64,000 nucleotides of DNA, taken from contig CAJNYU010003046.1 in the NCBI GenBank assembly GCA_905331475.1, positions 62,001-126,000 on the forward strand. The letters are read 5' to 3'. The position numbers were made by a program, and so were the translations under genes. This document shows positions 51,301-63,857 of the stretch, one piece after another; the stretch's first letter is position 1; the number at the start of each line of letters is the position of its first letter. Source of the DNA: Rotaria socialis. Its lineage: Eukaryota > Rotifera > Eurotatoria > Philodinida > Philodinidae. The notes beneath the pieces were generated by a model. That model was not told the origin of the DNA, did no database searches, and saw nothing but the letters and a program-made list of their open reading frames with translations.

Positions 51301-54300
51301 CTAATACTAATATTATTGTTTTATTTTTCAATAGTATAAGTTCATTATCATATTGAATTTTTAATGATTTAGGTATGACAAAAGAAGTATCAAATTTAAT
51401 CAAAGAAAATAATGAACTTCTTGAGACCAAGTATGTAGAACTCTGCTAATCATATGAACATACGATACTATCTTTTTTTTGTCAATAGAAATGCATTGAA
51501 CGTACTTAAAGATGATTTATTGGCAAAGATTGAAGAATTATCAAAGTAAAAACAAACGATTTAGTTTATTTCTTCAATACAAAATAATTATTTCTAGTGA
51601 ACAAGAAATGCTTCGAGAAGAAGTTAGTTCATTACAAACAGTTAAAAATCGATATCAATCAAGGTAAATATAAAAAATATCTAGTTGAGACAATTTTTAA
51701 TAAGAAATTCAAATTTCAGAATCACTGAAGTTGAAGAAGAGCTTCGTAAAACACGTGAAGAACTTGAAAAAAAGAAAAAAGAAGAAGAGGTAAGATCAAA
51801 GTATATACATATAACTATAAGCATGAAGAAGTAACAAGCTTCGAATAAAAATAAGTCTGCATGTATACTTAACATAGTTATGCTCTCTAATAGATTCTTG
51901 AGATGTTCTGGGATGTAAGTTTATTTATAAATGAAATGCCATCATTGATTTTTTTAGCTGCTCTATGCATCATTAGATTTATTTAGCTGATTTTTTTTCT
52001 ATGTAGTAATTTTTTGTTTTCTTAATATTTATTATATTATCTCAGGAAGATGTACCGACAGCAGATAGAAAGCGTTTTACACGGGTCGAAATGCAACGCG
52101 TTCTACTTGAACGTAATCAGTACAAACAACGTTTATTTGAACTTGAAGAAGCCATGCATTGGCAAGATGCTATGCGAGCATCTAAACATGAACAATTGCA
52201 TCCATCGGCGGGTTTGAACGCAATGAATGAAAGCGCATTTGATCATTCGCAAAACAAGAAAAGAACAACATTTTGGAAACTGTGAGTTGTTAAAAGCAAA
52301 AAAAGACTTTTGTATCATAAGAGAATTTGCGTTGTACCCATCATCGTGAAAGAAAACGATTCTATCTATCCGCTCGGTACATTTTTCATTCTATTATATA
52401 TCTACTAATCTATGCATGAAATGGCCGAGCTTATGACATGGAAAAGAAACAATAGACACCTATATTTTTCCTTACAGAAAATTTCGTTGAAGAGCAACGG
52501 TACTCAAACCAAAATACGTTATCAGCAAATAGTACAAGAAAATCCTTCTAGAAGCTCATCAAAATCTTTGTGGCGTATGTTTAGTAATGACTGGCTACCC
52601 ACAAATATTTTAAGCTCACATGCTGGTGGTATACAGAATGATTTACGAGAGGGTACAACGCAAGTTTCTGAGTTGTAAGAATAAAAACGATCACGAAAGA
52701 GAGTTTTATTCGAATAAACAGATTTGTATTGATTTTATTTTTTCTATTCAATCTTTTAGTTTTTCCGGATTATTTGGTACTGGTGTTAGAGAGGTTCCAC
52801 CTAAACGTACTGCTACAACTAATCTATCAACATTGTCTGCAGTTAAACGTAGTTCAACAAACGATCAACTATCACCAGTAGCTCATAAACAAGAAAGTAC
52901 AACCGAAGAAAATCGCCCAATGGAACGATCAGTATCCGAAAGGTTTACTTTTGGATTGAATTTTTATCATTAGAAACGTCTTTGTTTTAATTTAGTACAT
53001 CTATTGCTAGTATACCAAAACAAACACCAGCAGCACGTCAAAGTAGTTCCATTTTAATTAATGATGATAGTCGTCTTCAAGCATATGGTTGGAGTTTATC
53101 ATCAAAAAGTCAACTAAAACTGTCCGAAATCAATGGTAAAGTTCAAGTTAATGTACCTGTTCCAGTTTATTGTCGGCCAATATTTAATACCAATGATACA
53201 ACACAAGTAATTGATACAAATTTTAAAAAAAGAAGAAAGCATGTTCAAGTTCTATTTAACTACATTTAGATTTGGTGGGCCGTTGGTATTGATCTTGATG
53301 GTTCATCGCCAATTATTGATGAAAATTCTACAAGTAACGATCCATCGGTCGATCAATTAAATAAACAATTAATTGAATCGTACCATCAAATGATTGATGA
53401 ACAATGTTTAAAATTATCATCAATCGTTTGGATTGCTGCTAAATCAAATGATACAGCGATGATTACAATTATTGATTCAAATAAAGCAGAGAAAGTTATT
53501 GATACATTTACATTAGGAAATACCGTTGTCTACACCATGGGAAGTGTGCCTGGTAAATAAACAATTTTCTTTTCAGAATTCAATTCTAAATATTTTCCTC
53601 TAGGACCAACAAGTAATGATTATACATCATTTGAAAATTCATCGTGGACGTTATTTGAAGCTGATACAGCATCTGCTAGTGGTAAAACTCGATCGAAAAT
53701 AAAAATTCTTTTAAATATAAAATAGTTTGTTGTTTAGATGTGAAAATTACACCTTGTACTGTTGCATCACTCTCTGTCGGTGGAAGTAAGATTTTATTCA
53801 AAACGAAAAATTCGATAAATAACTAGAATTTTATTTAAGTTCGTTCAAGTACTTCGGACGCGTTTCCAGTGGAATTAAAAGCACCCGAACAAGTTTTAGC
53901 TGATTTAGCACGTCAACGTAAGTATTTAATTGATAAACTCTATTTAAATATGTATTTTTAAGTAGAAGATAAGAAATATAAAGAGAATAGAATGCGTTCT
54001 GGCTCGAGAACATTTCTATCTTGGCCAGGCTTTCCACGTCGAAACGATAGTAATGCTCGCTGAGTTTTGTTTGTTATGCTAATCTGATTGAATTTCCTGT
54101 TTTTCTTCTAACCGGATTTTAATAAAAACGATTTATTTTTTCATAGCTCCAATTGTCGATAAAACAGCTTGTTCAACGAAATATCCAACTGTTTGGTTAG
54201 GATCAGGTGATGGATGGTTGTATATTCATTCAGCAATTAGTGAACATAGAAAAACACTTGAAAAAGTTTGGCTTCGACATGCTATTTTCAGTATTGTGTA

Positions 54301-56661
54301 AGAAATGATTAGAGCAAAAGAAAAAACCTCTCAACTTATGTTTTGTGTTTAGTCATGTTCGTGGTCGAGTATTTGTTGCACTTGCCAATGAAAAAATTGT
54401 TGTATTTCACCGAAATCTAGGTGAGAAAGAAATATCGATTGGAAAATTTCGAAAAAAATAATTCTTTTTTTGCTTTGTAGATGGAACATGGAATTTAAAT
54501 AACATTCATTTAATTGTAACTGGTAAAAGTCGTGAATCAGTACGATGCATGATTGGCGTTGGAGAAACACTTTGGTGTGGCGTAGCTAATCGAGTTTATG
54601 TTCTTCATACGCAAACATTAGAAGTTCGAGTAAGTTTTGTCTACTGCTCTTATTATTTTTGATTGATTTTTTTTGCTATCAATTAGAAACAATTTGATGT
54701 TCATTCTCGTCCGGATCATTCAGTTCAACATATGACTTGGTCTGGTGATGGCGTTTGGTTATCTATTCGCTTATCAAGCACTTTACAATTATATCACGCA
54801 CAAACATATCAACATTTACAAGATGTTGATGTTCAACCATATGTTGAAAAAATGATTGGTAAATTTCTGTTTTTTCCTCAGAAACATTTTCTATTCATAT
54901 GTTCGTTTTTTCAGCAACAGAAAAGGCCGGCCTTTATTTTGTTCATATTAGTGCATTAACAATTGCGTGCCGTCGTTTATGGATTGGTACTGGTAATGGT
55001 ATTATTATTTCTGTTCCACTTACTGACAGTAAGTAGAGTTGAAAATAATTTAATTAATCAAGATAAATCATATTGACTGAGATTACTTGAGCGAACAGAT
55101 AGAGAAAAAGCGAATCACTCATGAACCGTTGATAACTCTAAACAAGTATAATAGGATCTCGTCCTATCCTAACCAATGCAAAGGGGCATAATTTAAGCTA
55201 GATGTTATCCGAGTTGCACTCGTATACAAAGTGCGGTGAGAAGCAAAACTTCGGATCTTCACGAAAGATCTTCAATTCAAAGAAATCTTGAATACTTTTT
55301 ATGTAGCCATGATGTAATTCATCACTCTGAAAACTCTATTTTTACTTAGCGATACATTCTTAGGGATCGATTTCCATTGATCGATTAATTATTTCTATGA
55401 TTCATTATCTTAAATCAACTGTAAATGACTAGACTATAGTGGCTAACATATGTTGATGACGTCATTTTAATTATCTCGAAACAAATTTGTGAGTGAACGG
55501 AACTTCAGATTGAAGATTCGAAAACAGGTGTAAGCTGTTCGATCTTGATACAACGAAGTTTTTATCATTTTCGGTTCTCGAGATCATCGAGTCACAAAAC
55601 GACGAAAACAATCCGTACGGTCAAGTAAAAAAGGAAAAGAAAAACTCGCGACCGACTACAGAAATGCTTCTGCTTCGCATCGCGTTAATTATCATATTTT
55701 CTTTCAGCGAACGATTCTGTCAGGCTGAAAAATTCGTACGCATTGCCATTAATTAGCGACTGGTGAATTGGAAATAGACATGTTTTAATAACATTCCATA
55801 AGACTTCATTTTGTCATGAAATAACGCGAAGTCTAGTAAATGAAACGAAGATTCGATCATAACATCTGACTTATATGTTTAGTAAAAGCAAAATAATTAG
55901 AAGTACTTATCTCATTTTGTTTCTTAAACAGAAACGCACTCATAGCTACATGTTGTATGAGATTGCTTTTTCCTCGAGAACTCAATCGTTTCCTATAGGA
56001 AATACTCACAAAAGATGAATATATATGGGTCAGACTAACTAGCGTAATGAACCCATTATATATCCAGGTTATGCAAAAAAAGAAGAACTGAAAAGTATTA
56101 AGGTCAATTATCCGTTCATGTGCAGCGATGCTTATTTTTCATTGAACTTCTCAGACAGTTTGAAGAGTCCTATCACACCAATCTTGCGCACTTATAAGCT
56201 AATTAAATCGTACCTGGAAAAATAGTCTTGATATTGGCTTTCTTGTTCGTCTAGGTTCAACAACAACAACAACAACGACACCTGGTTCGTCAACAACGAA
56301 ACCAGGTTCTGTTGTTCGCGTATATGATCAATCACCGTCGTCGAATTATATTCCATATTGTAGCATGAATAATGCTCAATTATCATTTCATGGTTATCGG
56401 GACGCGGTGAAATTTTTCGTCGCTGTACCCGGTCAACCACCATCGAAATTAGTTCAAGATGAGGAATCATTAAGTTCATCTGTAACTACAAATGCAAATG
56501 ATGCATCAGCATTAGCTTTCGGTGATATTCTTGTTGTAAGTGGCGGTGATGGTTATATTGATTTTCGTGTTGGAGATTCAACGGCAGAAAAAATTGACGA
56601 TGTAAATACTAACAATAGAAATATATCATATCTTATTGTTTGGCATTTGGGTTCCACTTAA
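48313..56661 (+). CDS. JIP3/JIP4-family scaffold (MAPK8IP3/SPAG9, Sunday driver)
   Basis: Start [14 protein letters not shown] at 48313. Exon 1 carries the RH1 region ([28 protein letters not shown]), followed by coiled coil ([35 protein letters not shown]). A long, weakly conserved acidic linker spans about 49470-51130. Then come the leucine-zipper/RH2 part ([50 protein letters not shown], 51370-52281) and a C-terminal propeller-like domain ([121 protein letters not shown]). These proteins link kinesin-1 and dynein to cargo and bind JNK-pathway kinases. About 25 exons are seen; the penultimate intron is 1.2 kb. Vertebrate JIP3 and JIP4 are paralogues, so no single symbol is given. Confidence 0.92.
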
Positions 56662-57129
56662 ATAATGATTTGAATTTATCGCATATATATATATTTTTTT
56701 CACCTAGTCAGAGAGAAAAAAAACTAATGATCGATACTCCTCTGTTTTCCTCGTTGCTTTTTTGTTTTTGTTTACAGTGATGTAACGAAACGCGATAGAT
56801 TCTGTACTAATATGTATTGATAATTAATGTTTACACTTCATATGTCCTGTCCTATTCTATAAAAATTTATTATTTATTCTCGTTATTTCCATTCTGTTTA
56901 CGCTCTCTATTTTATTTGTTTTTGAAAAAAAGAAGAAAAAAAAATGAAAGATAACAAAATCTTTTTGTTCGTTTTCTTCATTTTGTTGTTTCGACAGCTT
57001 TTAATACATATATATGTGAATTCTTTTTGTGAAGAAAAAAACAAAACAGAGGAAAAATAGATTTTTTTTTGAAAATATGCTTTACTGTTTTATTTTTTTG
57101 AAATTTTTGTATTAGTTTAACGGGCTGAA
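56662..57129. other. Convergent 3' intergenic region
   Basis: About 470 bp between the stop codons of the JIP3/4 gene (plus) and the ankyrin gene (minus), rich in T and A tracts. No other feature was recognised. Confidence 0.5.
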
Positions 57130-59874
57130 TTAAGCTGATGAATCAATATTGAGTTGTTCGAGTGCGAGAAGTGTATCAGCCATTTTATCTTTAAGTTCAT
57201 CTGGTATTAGATGCGGTCGTAAATTAAGTATTTCACTTATTAATTCGTCAAAGCCATTTTCGATTGATTCAATTAAGATTTCACGAACCATTCGATCGGA
57301 ACATTTAGGCGATTCAATTAGTAATTTCGAACATTCTAGATCTCTTTTATATGTTGTAATCACCAATGGATGTGGATAGTTTTCATTTGACTGTTCAATA
57401 GTAGCATTAAATGCAAGAAGTAGATAGAGAATATTAGCGTGTCCATTAAAACAAGCTAGATGAATAGGATAGCATTCATCATGATTGGGTCGATCTGGCA
57501 AGGCACCTTGTCGCAGTAAATAATCAACTAAGTCATAATCATTTCTTTCTATAGCCATAAGAAGTGGTGTTTCACCCGAATCCGTACATTCATTGATATC
57601 AAAATCTCCATATTGGCAGAGAAGTTCGACGAGTTTGACAGAACATTTATCTGAATAGCAAGCAGCATGTAGAGGATTTGTTCCTAAGGGCATAGAAAAG
57701 AAAAACAAGATAGACATTGTCTTAGTCTGCAGCCATGGTAAAAAAATTTCTTTTTGAGTAGAAAATCTAATTACCTTGACTTGTTTTCCAATCAATTTTT
57801 GCTTTAGCCTCAAGTAATAATTGTAGACATTCTACTGAACCGCAATGACAACAAGCGTAAATAGGATTGAATATGACACCATCATCGTTTTGATCTAAAA
57901 TGATTATTCATTTTGTTTTTTGCTAACAACAACAACAACAACAACAACAATAAAAAGTAGTTTGCATACCAAATTCATTTATATCAAGGCCAAGTAGAAT
58001 TATTTTTTCCAGTATTTCATTATGCCCATAGAAAGCAGCTGCTGTTACATAGGATGGACTTTTTTGATCATCAAGTTTAGCTCCATGATTACATAGAAGA
58101 GTGACTATATCCAAATTACCCGATTCAATGGCATACATTAGACATGTTTCACCCGTGTTCGATCGTTCATTGATTATTCGTAATGTTGATGTATCATCTT
58201 TAGTTTTATGTTCATCGAGTAAATATTTTACCAATGAATAATTGCCACTTGAACATGCATACATAAATGGAGTGAGACCGTCATGATCAAAAGTATCGAT
58301 GGATGCACCGTGTGAATACAAATATTTAACTATTTCTAGGCGTTTTTCAAGTTTTTCAATAACAGATTCATTCAATGGAGTAGTTCGACGTGCATTATGT
58401 TCACTTAATAAGCCACGACAAACGAGATGAACTAGAATATAAAAGTCTCTTTGTTGAAAACTTCTAATGAAAGTTGTTTTTTTTTGTTCCCTTGAAAATA
58501 TAAAATAAATTTTTCATTCCGGAATCTATAAAAACTTTATGACAGGAAGTTCATCAAACATTACTTACATTACAAAAAAATCTCGCTCTCATAAAAGAGA
58601 ACATTATCTGACATAGGCCTCTTTTTTCTTTTTTTGATTGATGGTTCGCCTGCTGAGTAACTAATAATAAAGATATATATTTATAGTTTTTTATTTTAGA
58701 TCTTAATTTTGACATCGAGATTTTCTTTTTTTTCTAGATTAACTCATGTGGAAAATCGCCTTTTTTATTCATTAATATTTAATATTTAATATCTAATAAC
58801 AAATTTCCTGTCTAAAAAGAATAGTAATGAATGTGTATGCATAGCGTTTGATCATTTCCGCGCCCAGGCTAGATTATTATAATTTTGACCTTGATTTGAC
58901 ATATGCATAAAATTGTTTGTCGCTCATTTTTTTCTTCTATTAAACTTGTTAATAGTATGTATATGTACGGTATACATGATTTAATAACTGTTTATTTATC
59001 CCATGAGGTATCCTTATCATTCTCTCTAGTTCATCATCTTATAAGGAGAATATCCCTTGATGATAAAATATTAATAAAATAAAAACTTATTTTATTAATA
59101 GATAGAACAACCTTGAAGCGTTTTCTTCTCACCTGGCGAACGTTCATCTTCTTGATTTCCATTGACATTAGCTCCGTGTTCAACTAGAATTTTAACAATT
59201 TCAAAATTACCATAAAAGCATGCTTCTAGAAAAACCAAAATATTTCTTTTGCGTTGTTCTTTCTTCGGGAAATTTAAAATATAGTTACCGCATAATGGTG
59301 TATATTGTAAACTATTTATTGCATTGACATTTGATTTATATTCGAGTAACGATCGAACAACATCTTCATTAGAAAACTTAGATGCCCAATGTAAAGCTGT
59401 ATCTTGACGTGATGTGACTAGGTTAACATCTGCACCGGATGACAGTAAATATCTCACAGTATCAGCGGTTTCATTAACAAGATTTTCCGGTCCTATACCA
59501 CAAGCGAAATGTAATGGAGTAATACCGGAGAGTTGATCATTTTTAACAAATGTACATGTTTGATTTGGATCTGTTTTTCGTTCGTCAAGAAGGTACTGAG
59601 CAAGACGTGATAAGGCATAACCTGATGCGGCATGTAATGTTGTTAAGTTTGGTATACCACTATAAATAACTTCTCGATCAAGTAATTCTTCGAGAAAATT
59701 TAATTCATTTTTTTTATATGCCTGAAGAATAATTTCAGTACATAGGCGCATGTCTTGTGAACGTGAAAGGTCTAATAAATGATTAAGTTCGATATCGAAT
59801 TGTGTACGATCATCTTGATAGAATGTTCGAATCAACAAGTCGAACGAAGAATTATTATTTATGTTGTCAGACAT
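57130..59874 (-). CDS. Ankyrin-repeat protein
   Basis: Start MSDNINNNSSFDLLIR at 59874. Exons: about 59288-59874, about 59129-59227, about 57970-58433, about 57775-57898, and 57130-57692, joined in phase 1 at each intron seen. At least ten ankyrin repeats are readable, for example GITPLHFACGIG, DTALHWASKFSNEDVVRSLLE, ACFYGNFEIVKILVEHGANV, GLTPFMYACSSGNYSLVKYLL, GETCLMYAIESGNLDIVTLLCNHGA, NPLHAACYSDKCSVKLVELL, GETPLLMAIERNDYDLVDYLL and CYPIHLACFNGHANILYLLL. The C-terminal stretch after the repeats (LIPDELKDKMADTLLALEQL) is helical with no known domain. Roughly 610 residues, with no TM segment. Ankyrin repeats bind partner proteins; the partner here is unknown and orthology was not assigned. 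Confidence 0.82.
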
Positions 59875-60849
59875 GTTATTTGTATTTATCTAGAAGTGTA
59901 AGGAAAAAAATAATGATGAATGAGTACTTAGTTGCGATGGAAGAGGAAAGTTCTTTTTTTTTAGTAATAAAATGATTCTGCTGCTACTCTCTCTCTCTTT
60001 CTCTCTGTGTCATACTCTCTCGTTCCTTATGTCGATAGTTCTTTGCTTTCTCTGCTGCGAAGTGAATATGAATGTGCGTGTGTGTGCACGCAAGTCGTTG
60101 CCAAAGAAACTTAACGGCATCATTAATGACTAAACTCAAAGAATGAATAAAAGTATAGTTGCACTATGTAACTTCGAGTCCTATGTATCTTTTTGCTTCT
60201 TAACATATTTTTTTAAACAAACATTCGCCAGACTATTTACATTCAATATATATATATATATATATATGTTAGAGGAAATAATCTAGAATAGACAATGTAT
60301 TTCAATAATAATAATCGGACTAACGCAGACACTCTACCAATTTCCTATGCAAGTGCGTGACAAACGAAAGAAAAGAGGAAAAAACGCACTGGCTATAGGA
60401 AAAGGAGCGCTTGACTCAATTTGATTACATCAGTGTCTTTTTCTTCTTTGTTCTTTGTTCTTGTAATAAATATTGAAGCAAAGAAAAGAGGAAAAAAAGC
60501 CTATGCATATAAATGTGGAAACATCCGCATGTCCGAATTATAAAACAACGGTCGCCGATTTTTCTATCGTTCCTTTTTACTACATTGAATTCTAGTCTGA
60601 TGATCTTCTTCTCTTTTTTTCCTTCTTCTCGCTTTCGCTTTTTTTTCTCATGAGAACATACAAACGATAGTTGATTGGAAATAAAAATGTCTATGGCAAC
60701 AATGAAATTAGCAAGTCTAGCATACTAATTTAAATGAATAGATAAATTATTAAATGCCTTTTTCACTATGATACTTTGTTGATTGATTTCAATCTTTATA
60801 TTCATATCTTTAGATATAAAAATAAAAAATTATATATATATATAGATTC
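59875..60849. other. Divergent intergenic region with simple repeats
   Basis: About 1 kb between the ankyrin and SLC10A7 starts, which diverge here, so it should hold two promoters. It contains a TC-rich tract (59990-60006), an AT dinucleotide run (60246-60267), further short AT runs near 60832-60844 and pyrimidine tracts near 60600-60650. No gene was recognised. Confidence 0.55.
60246..60267. repeat. (AT)n microsatellite
   Basis: About eleven AT units in a row in intergenic DNA between two divergent genes. Simple slippage repeat. Confidence 0.85.
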
Positions 60850-62369
60850 ATGATTGTCTTTAATCGAAAGACACACTTGTCAAAATATTGGTTTCTTTAT
60901 GGAATATTTTTCTCGGTTATATTAGCTTTTATTTATCCTGAATTTGGTTCAAAAGAAGGTCATTATTAATAAATATAATAATCTATCACAGATAAAAATA
61001 GAACAAAAATAAAAAAGTTTTGTCATCTAGGTCTATTAAAACCTGAATGGACAATAAAATCATTAGGAACTATCATTATTTTTTTATTGAATGGTTGTTC
61101 AATACGAAAAGAGGAACTTTACCGAACAGTTCTTCAATATAGAATTCATTTATGCATTCAACTATTTTCATTTCTTATTTGTCCTATTCTATTTACAATA
61201 TTATCTACAATCTATCGATCATTAACATATCAATATCAAATATCTATTGGGTATAATTTTTTCTGTTTTTATCATTTTACATTTGTATTTATTTTCAGAA
61301 TAAAAGCATTAGGAACGTTACCATCGCCAGTATCAACTGCTGCTGTTGTTGTTCGAGCGATCGGTGGCAATGAAGTAAACAAAACGGGAAAAGAAAAAGA
61401 ATAATTTCTATTATTAAAATATCACTATTGTAGGCGATTGCAATGCTTAATTCAACTATTGGCAGCCTATTAGGAACAATGCTAACGCCCATTCTTCTCT
61501 ACATGATGGTTCGGTATTAAAAAAATTATTTATATATTTTTGTTTTCGTATTTAATATAAACGCGAATGTGCTTTTGTTTTCCCATTGATAGCTCGGTGG
61601 AACATTTGTAGGTGCACAACATTCGTTTATTCATGTGCTTATATCACTTTCAAGTACGATCTTACTACCGATTTCTATTGGACAATTATTGCGCATCTAT
61701 TTTCCACTTGCTGTCAATCGAATAATGCCATATTCGAATATAATTAATAAGTAATATATCAAAGGATGTGTTGTTTACATCAACATGTGTACCTTATCTT
61801 CTAGTTGGATATTACTTGGAAATATCTATGTGACATTTTGTCAAACATTCAAGCAGCATGGTTCATTAGATTTAACGTTTATCAATTTCATAATTCTTTT
61901 TATGACAAGTATGAAAAAAAAGAAGGCTGATGGAAATATTGTATTTAATTTTGTTTTTTTTTAGTTCTTGTTATACAAATCTTATTAATTGTTGTTCTGT
62001 TTTTTGCTTGTCAAAAAAGTCATGTCCGTCCAAATGATACAATTGCTATTATATTCTGTGGTAGTCAAAAATCATTAACTTCTGGTATGAAATAAAATGA
62101 GTATATAATTAAATTAATTACTTATTCTATTTTTATATATTATAGGGATGCCTATTTTACAAATGATTTTTCCTGATAATATTTCTATTACTATACCTTT
62201 GCTAATCTATCATCCTATGCAAATTATTCTAGGAAACTATTTAACTGGAAGATTTCAACGTTGGTTAAAAGATGCGAAACATGAATGGTTTGTACATTGA
62301 AATTATGAAATCAAATGATAAATTGTTTTTTTCTTTTATAGGCATCACCGAATCAGCGGAAGAGTTTGA
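60850..62369 (+). CDS. SLC10A7: SLC10A7-like membrane transporter
   Basis: Start MIVFNRKTHLSKYWF at 60850; about nine short exons, stop at 62369. The order of motifs follows SLC10A7, the distant member of the bile-acid sodium symporter family: GLLKPEWTIKSLG, LLNGCSIRKEELYR, IKALGTLPSPVSTAAVVVR, AIGGNE, AMLNSTIGSLLGTMLTPILL, ILLPISIGQLLR, YVTFCQTF, NDTIAIIFCGSQKSLT and the final block PLLIYHPMQIILGNYL. Around nine or ten membrane helices are expected. Human SLC10A7 acts in Golgi/ER calcium handling and proteoglycan glycosylation. The GGNE and FCGSQKSLT blocks correspond to conserved parts of the transport core. The last exon is tiny (HHRISGRV). A UBE2A/B gene begins 101 bp after the stop on the same strand. 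Confidence 0.92.
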
Positions 62370-62470
62370 TTAGGCTTATTGTTGTTTCGTTTTTTTAGTT
62401 AATGTTTTTGAAAGAAAAAAAAATTTGAATCTTGTTGTGGTATATTTTTCAGATAGCTATTAAAAAGAAA

Positions 62471-63226
62471 ATGTCGACTCCATCTCGTCTTCGTTTAATG
62501 CGAGATTTTAAACAGTAAGTTAAATTAGATGATTCAAACTTTTTTTGAAACATTCATTGATATGTAATAGACTACAAAAAGATCCACCGGCTGGTATTGC
62601 AGCTGTTCCTTCAGATGATAATATTCTTATTTGGCATGCTTTTATTTTGGGGTTCGTTGAAAACAAAAACCGTTCACATAAAAACAAAAATTGATTTTTC
62701 TCTATTAGACCCAGTGATACACCATTTGAAGATGGTACATTTCGATTACTATTAGGTATAGAACGAAGATTAAAAGAATTCTTTGATTGAATATTACAAT
62801 TTTAGAATTTACGGAATCTTATCCAAATAAACCACCATCTGTTCGATTTACATCAAAAATGTTTCATCCAAATGGTAAAGAAAAGAAAGTTTTTGTTTAT
62901 TATTTCTAACAAATATTTTTAATAGTCTATGCCGATGGTGGAATTTGTCTTGATATTCTACAAAATCGTTGGTCACCTACATATGATGTTTCAGCTATTC
63001 TTACTTCCATTCAAGTAAATATATTGATATTGAAAATTGTACTGTTGATTTTTGAAAACTTTTATTTTAGTCATTACTCGACGAACCCAATGTATCATCA
63101 CCAGCTAATTCAGAAGCAGCTAATCTTTACCAAACAAATCGACGTGAATATGAAAAACGTGTTAAAACGACAGTTGAACAGAGTTGGAATGCTGAACCAA
63201 CACTTGCATCGAATCTTCGTATCTAA
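62471..63226 (+). CDS. UBE2A: Ubiquitin-conjugating enzyme E2, UBE2A/B (Rad6)
   Basis: Six exons encode 161 residues starting [14 protein letters not shown]. This is the Rad6 class of E2 enzymes, which work with RAD18-type ligases on PCNA and with RNF20/40-type ligases on histone H2B. The catalytic Cys falls at residue 88 ([14 protein letters not shown]), the same position as in human UBE2A and UBE2B, and the HPN motif is at 78-80 (MFHPNVYADGG). Other family marks are [17 protein letters not shown] and [11 protein letters not shown]. It is about nine residues longer than the 152-residue human proteins at the C-terminus (ending PTLASNLRI). Vertebrate UBE2A and UBE2B arose from one ancestral gene, so the symbol stands for either. 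An AG acceptor-like site lies 19 nt before the ATG. Confidence 0.95.
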
Positions 63227-63857
63227 CTAAGTCAACATATATTGTAAAGAGATTCTATTGTTTTCTTTTGTCAATTATTAAAAATATTAACTCAATATAT
63301 ATGTGAACTCGAATTTTGTTGACACAGTTTAATCTTGAGACCCTCAAGATTTTTTTCTTTCCCATTCCTTCTTGTTTGGGCTTCCATTGAGTGTTTTACT
63401 GTTGTTATTATCTAGAGTCCTTCTCAAAGGTATGTCTGTGTTTGGGGGATTTGAAGAGACAAAAAAAAGAAATGAAAGGAGCTTTAAAGTAAATAGAAAT
63501 GTAAGAGATAATGTAGATATGCAGCAAAGTTTAAAGATAAGAATCATTCGAAAAAAAGCAGGCATACGTAGTGAGTCGTAAGAGAATTCTTCCGAACAGT
63601 AACATCACATCATCAACTTCAAATTATTGGTTCTGGTGAGTAAATCATTAAAAAAGAGTTCGAATTTTATAGAGAGTGAGTGTTTCATGCCTTAAATAAA
63701 AAATCGATTCTCTCAAAATTTGAAAATATAAAATATGAAGTCATAGCCATCTCATTTTCCTAATACTGTAAATTGCAGGACAATATCGTGATAACAAATC
63801 TATTGGTTCGAATTTTCAGCAATCTTTTTATTCAACAATAGATAAAATATCGATATA
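63227..63857. other. Intergenic interval
   Basis: About 630 bp between UBE2A/B and the next plus-strand start. Two overlapping frames on opposite strands around 63344-63581 mirror one another and look non-coding. No conserved feature was recognised. Confidence 0.5.

Noticed and set aside
63344..63581. Overlapping 70-codon frames on both strands after UBE2A/B
   Set aside because: They are complements of the same region, with no domain, and lie in the expected 3' UTR and spacer.
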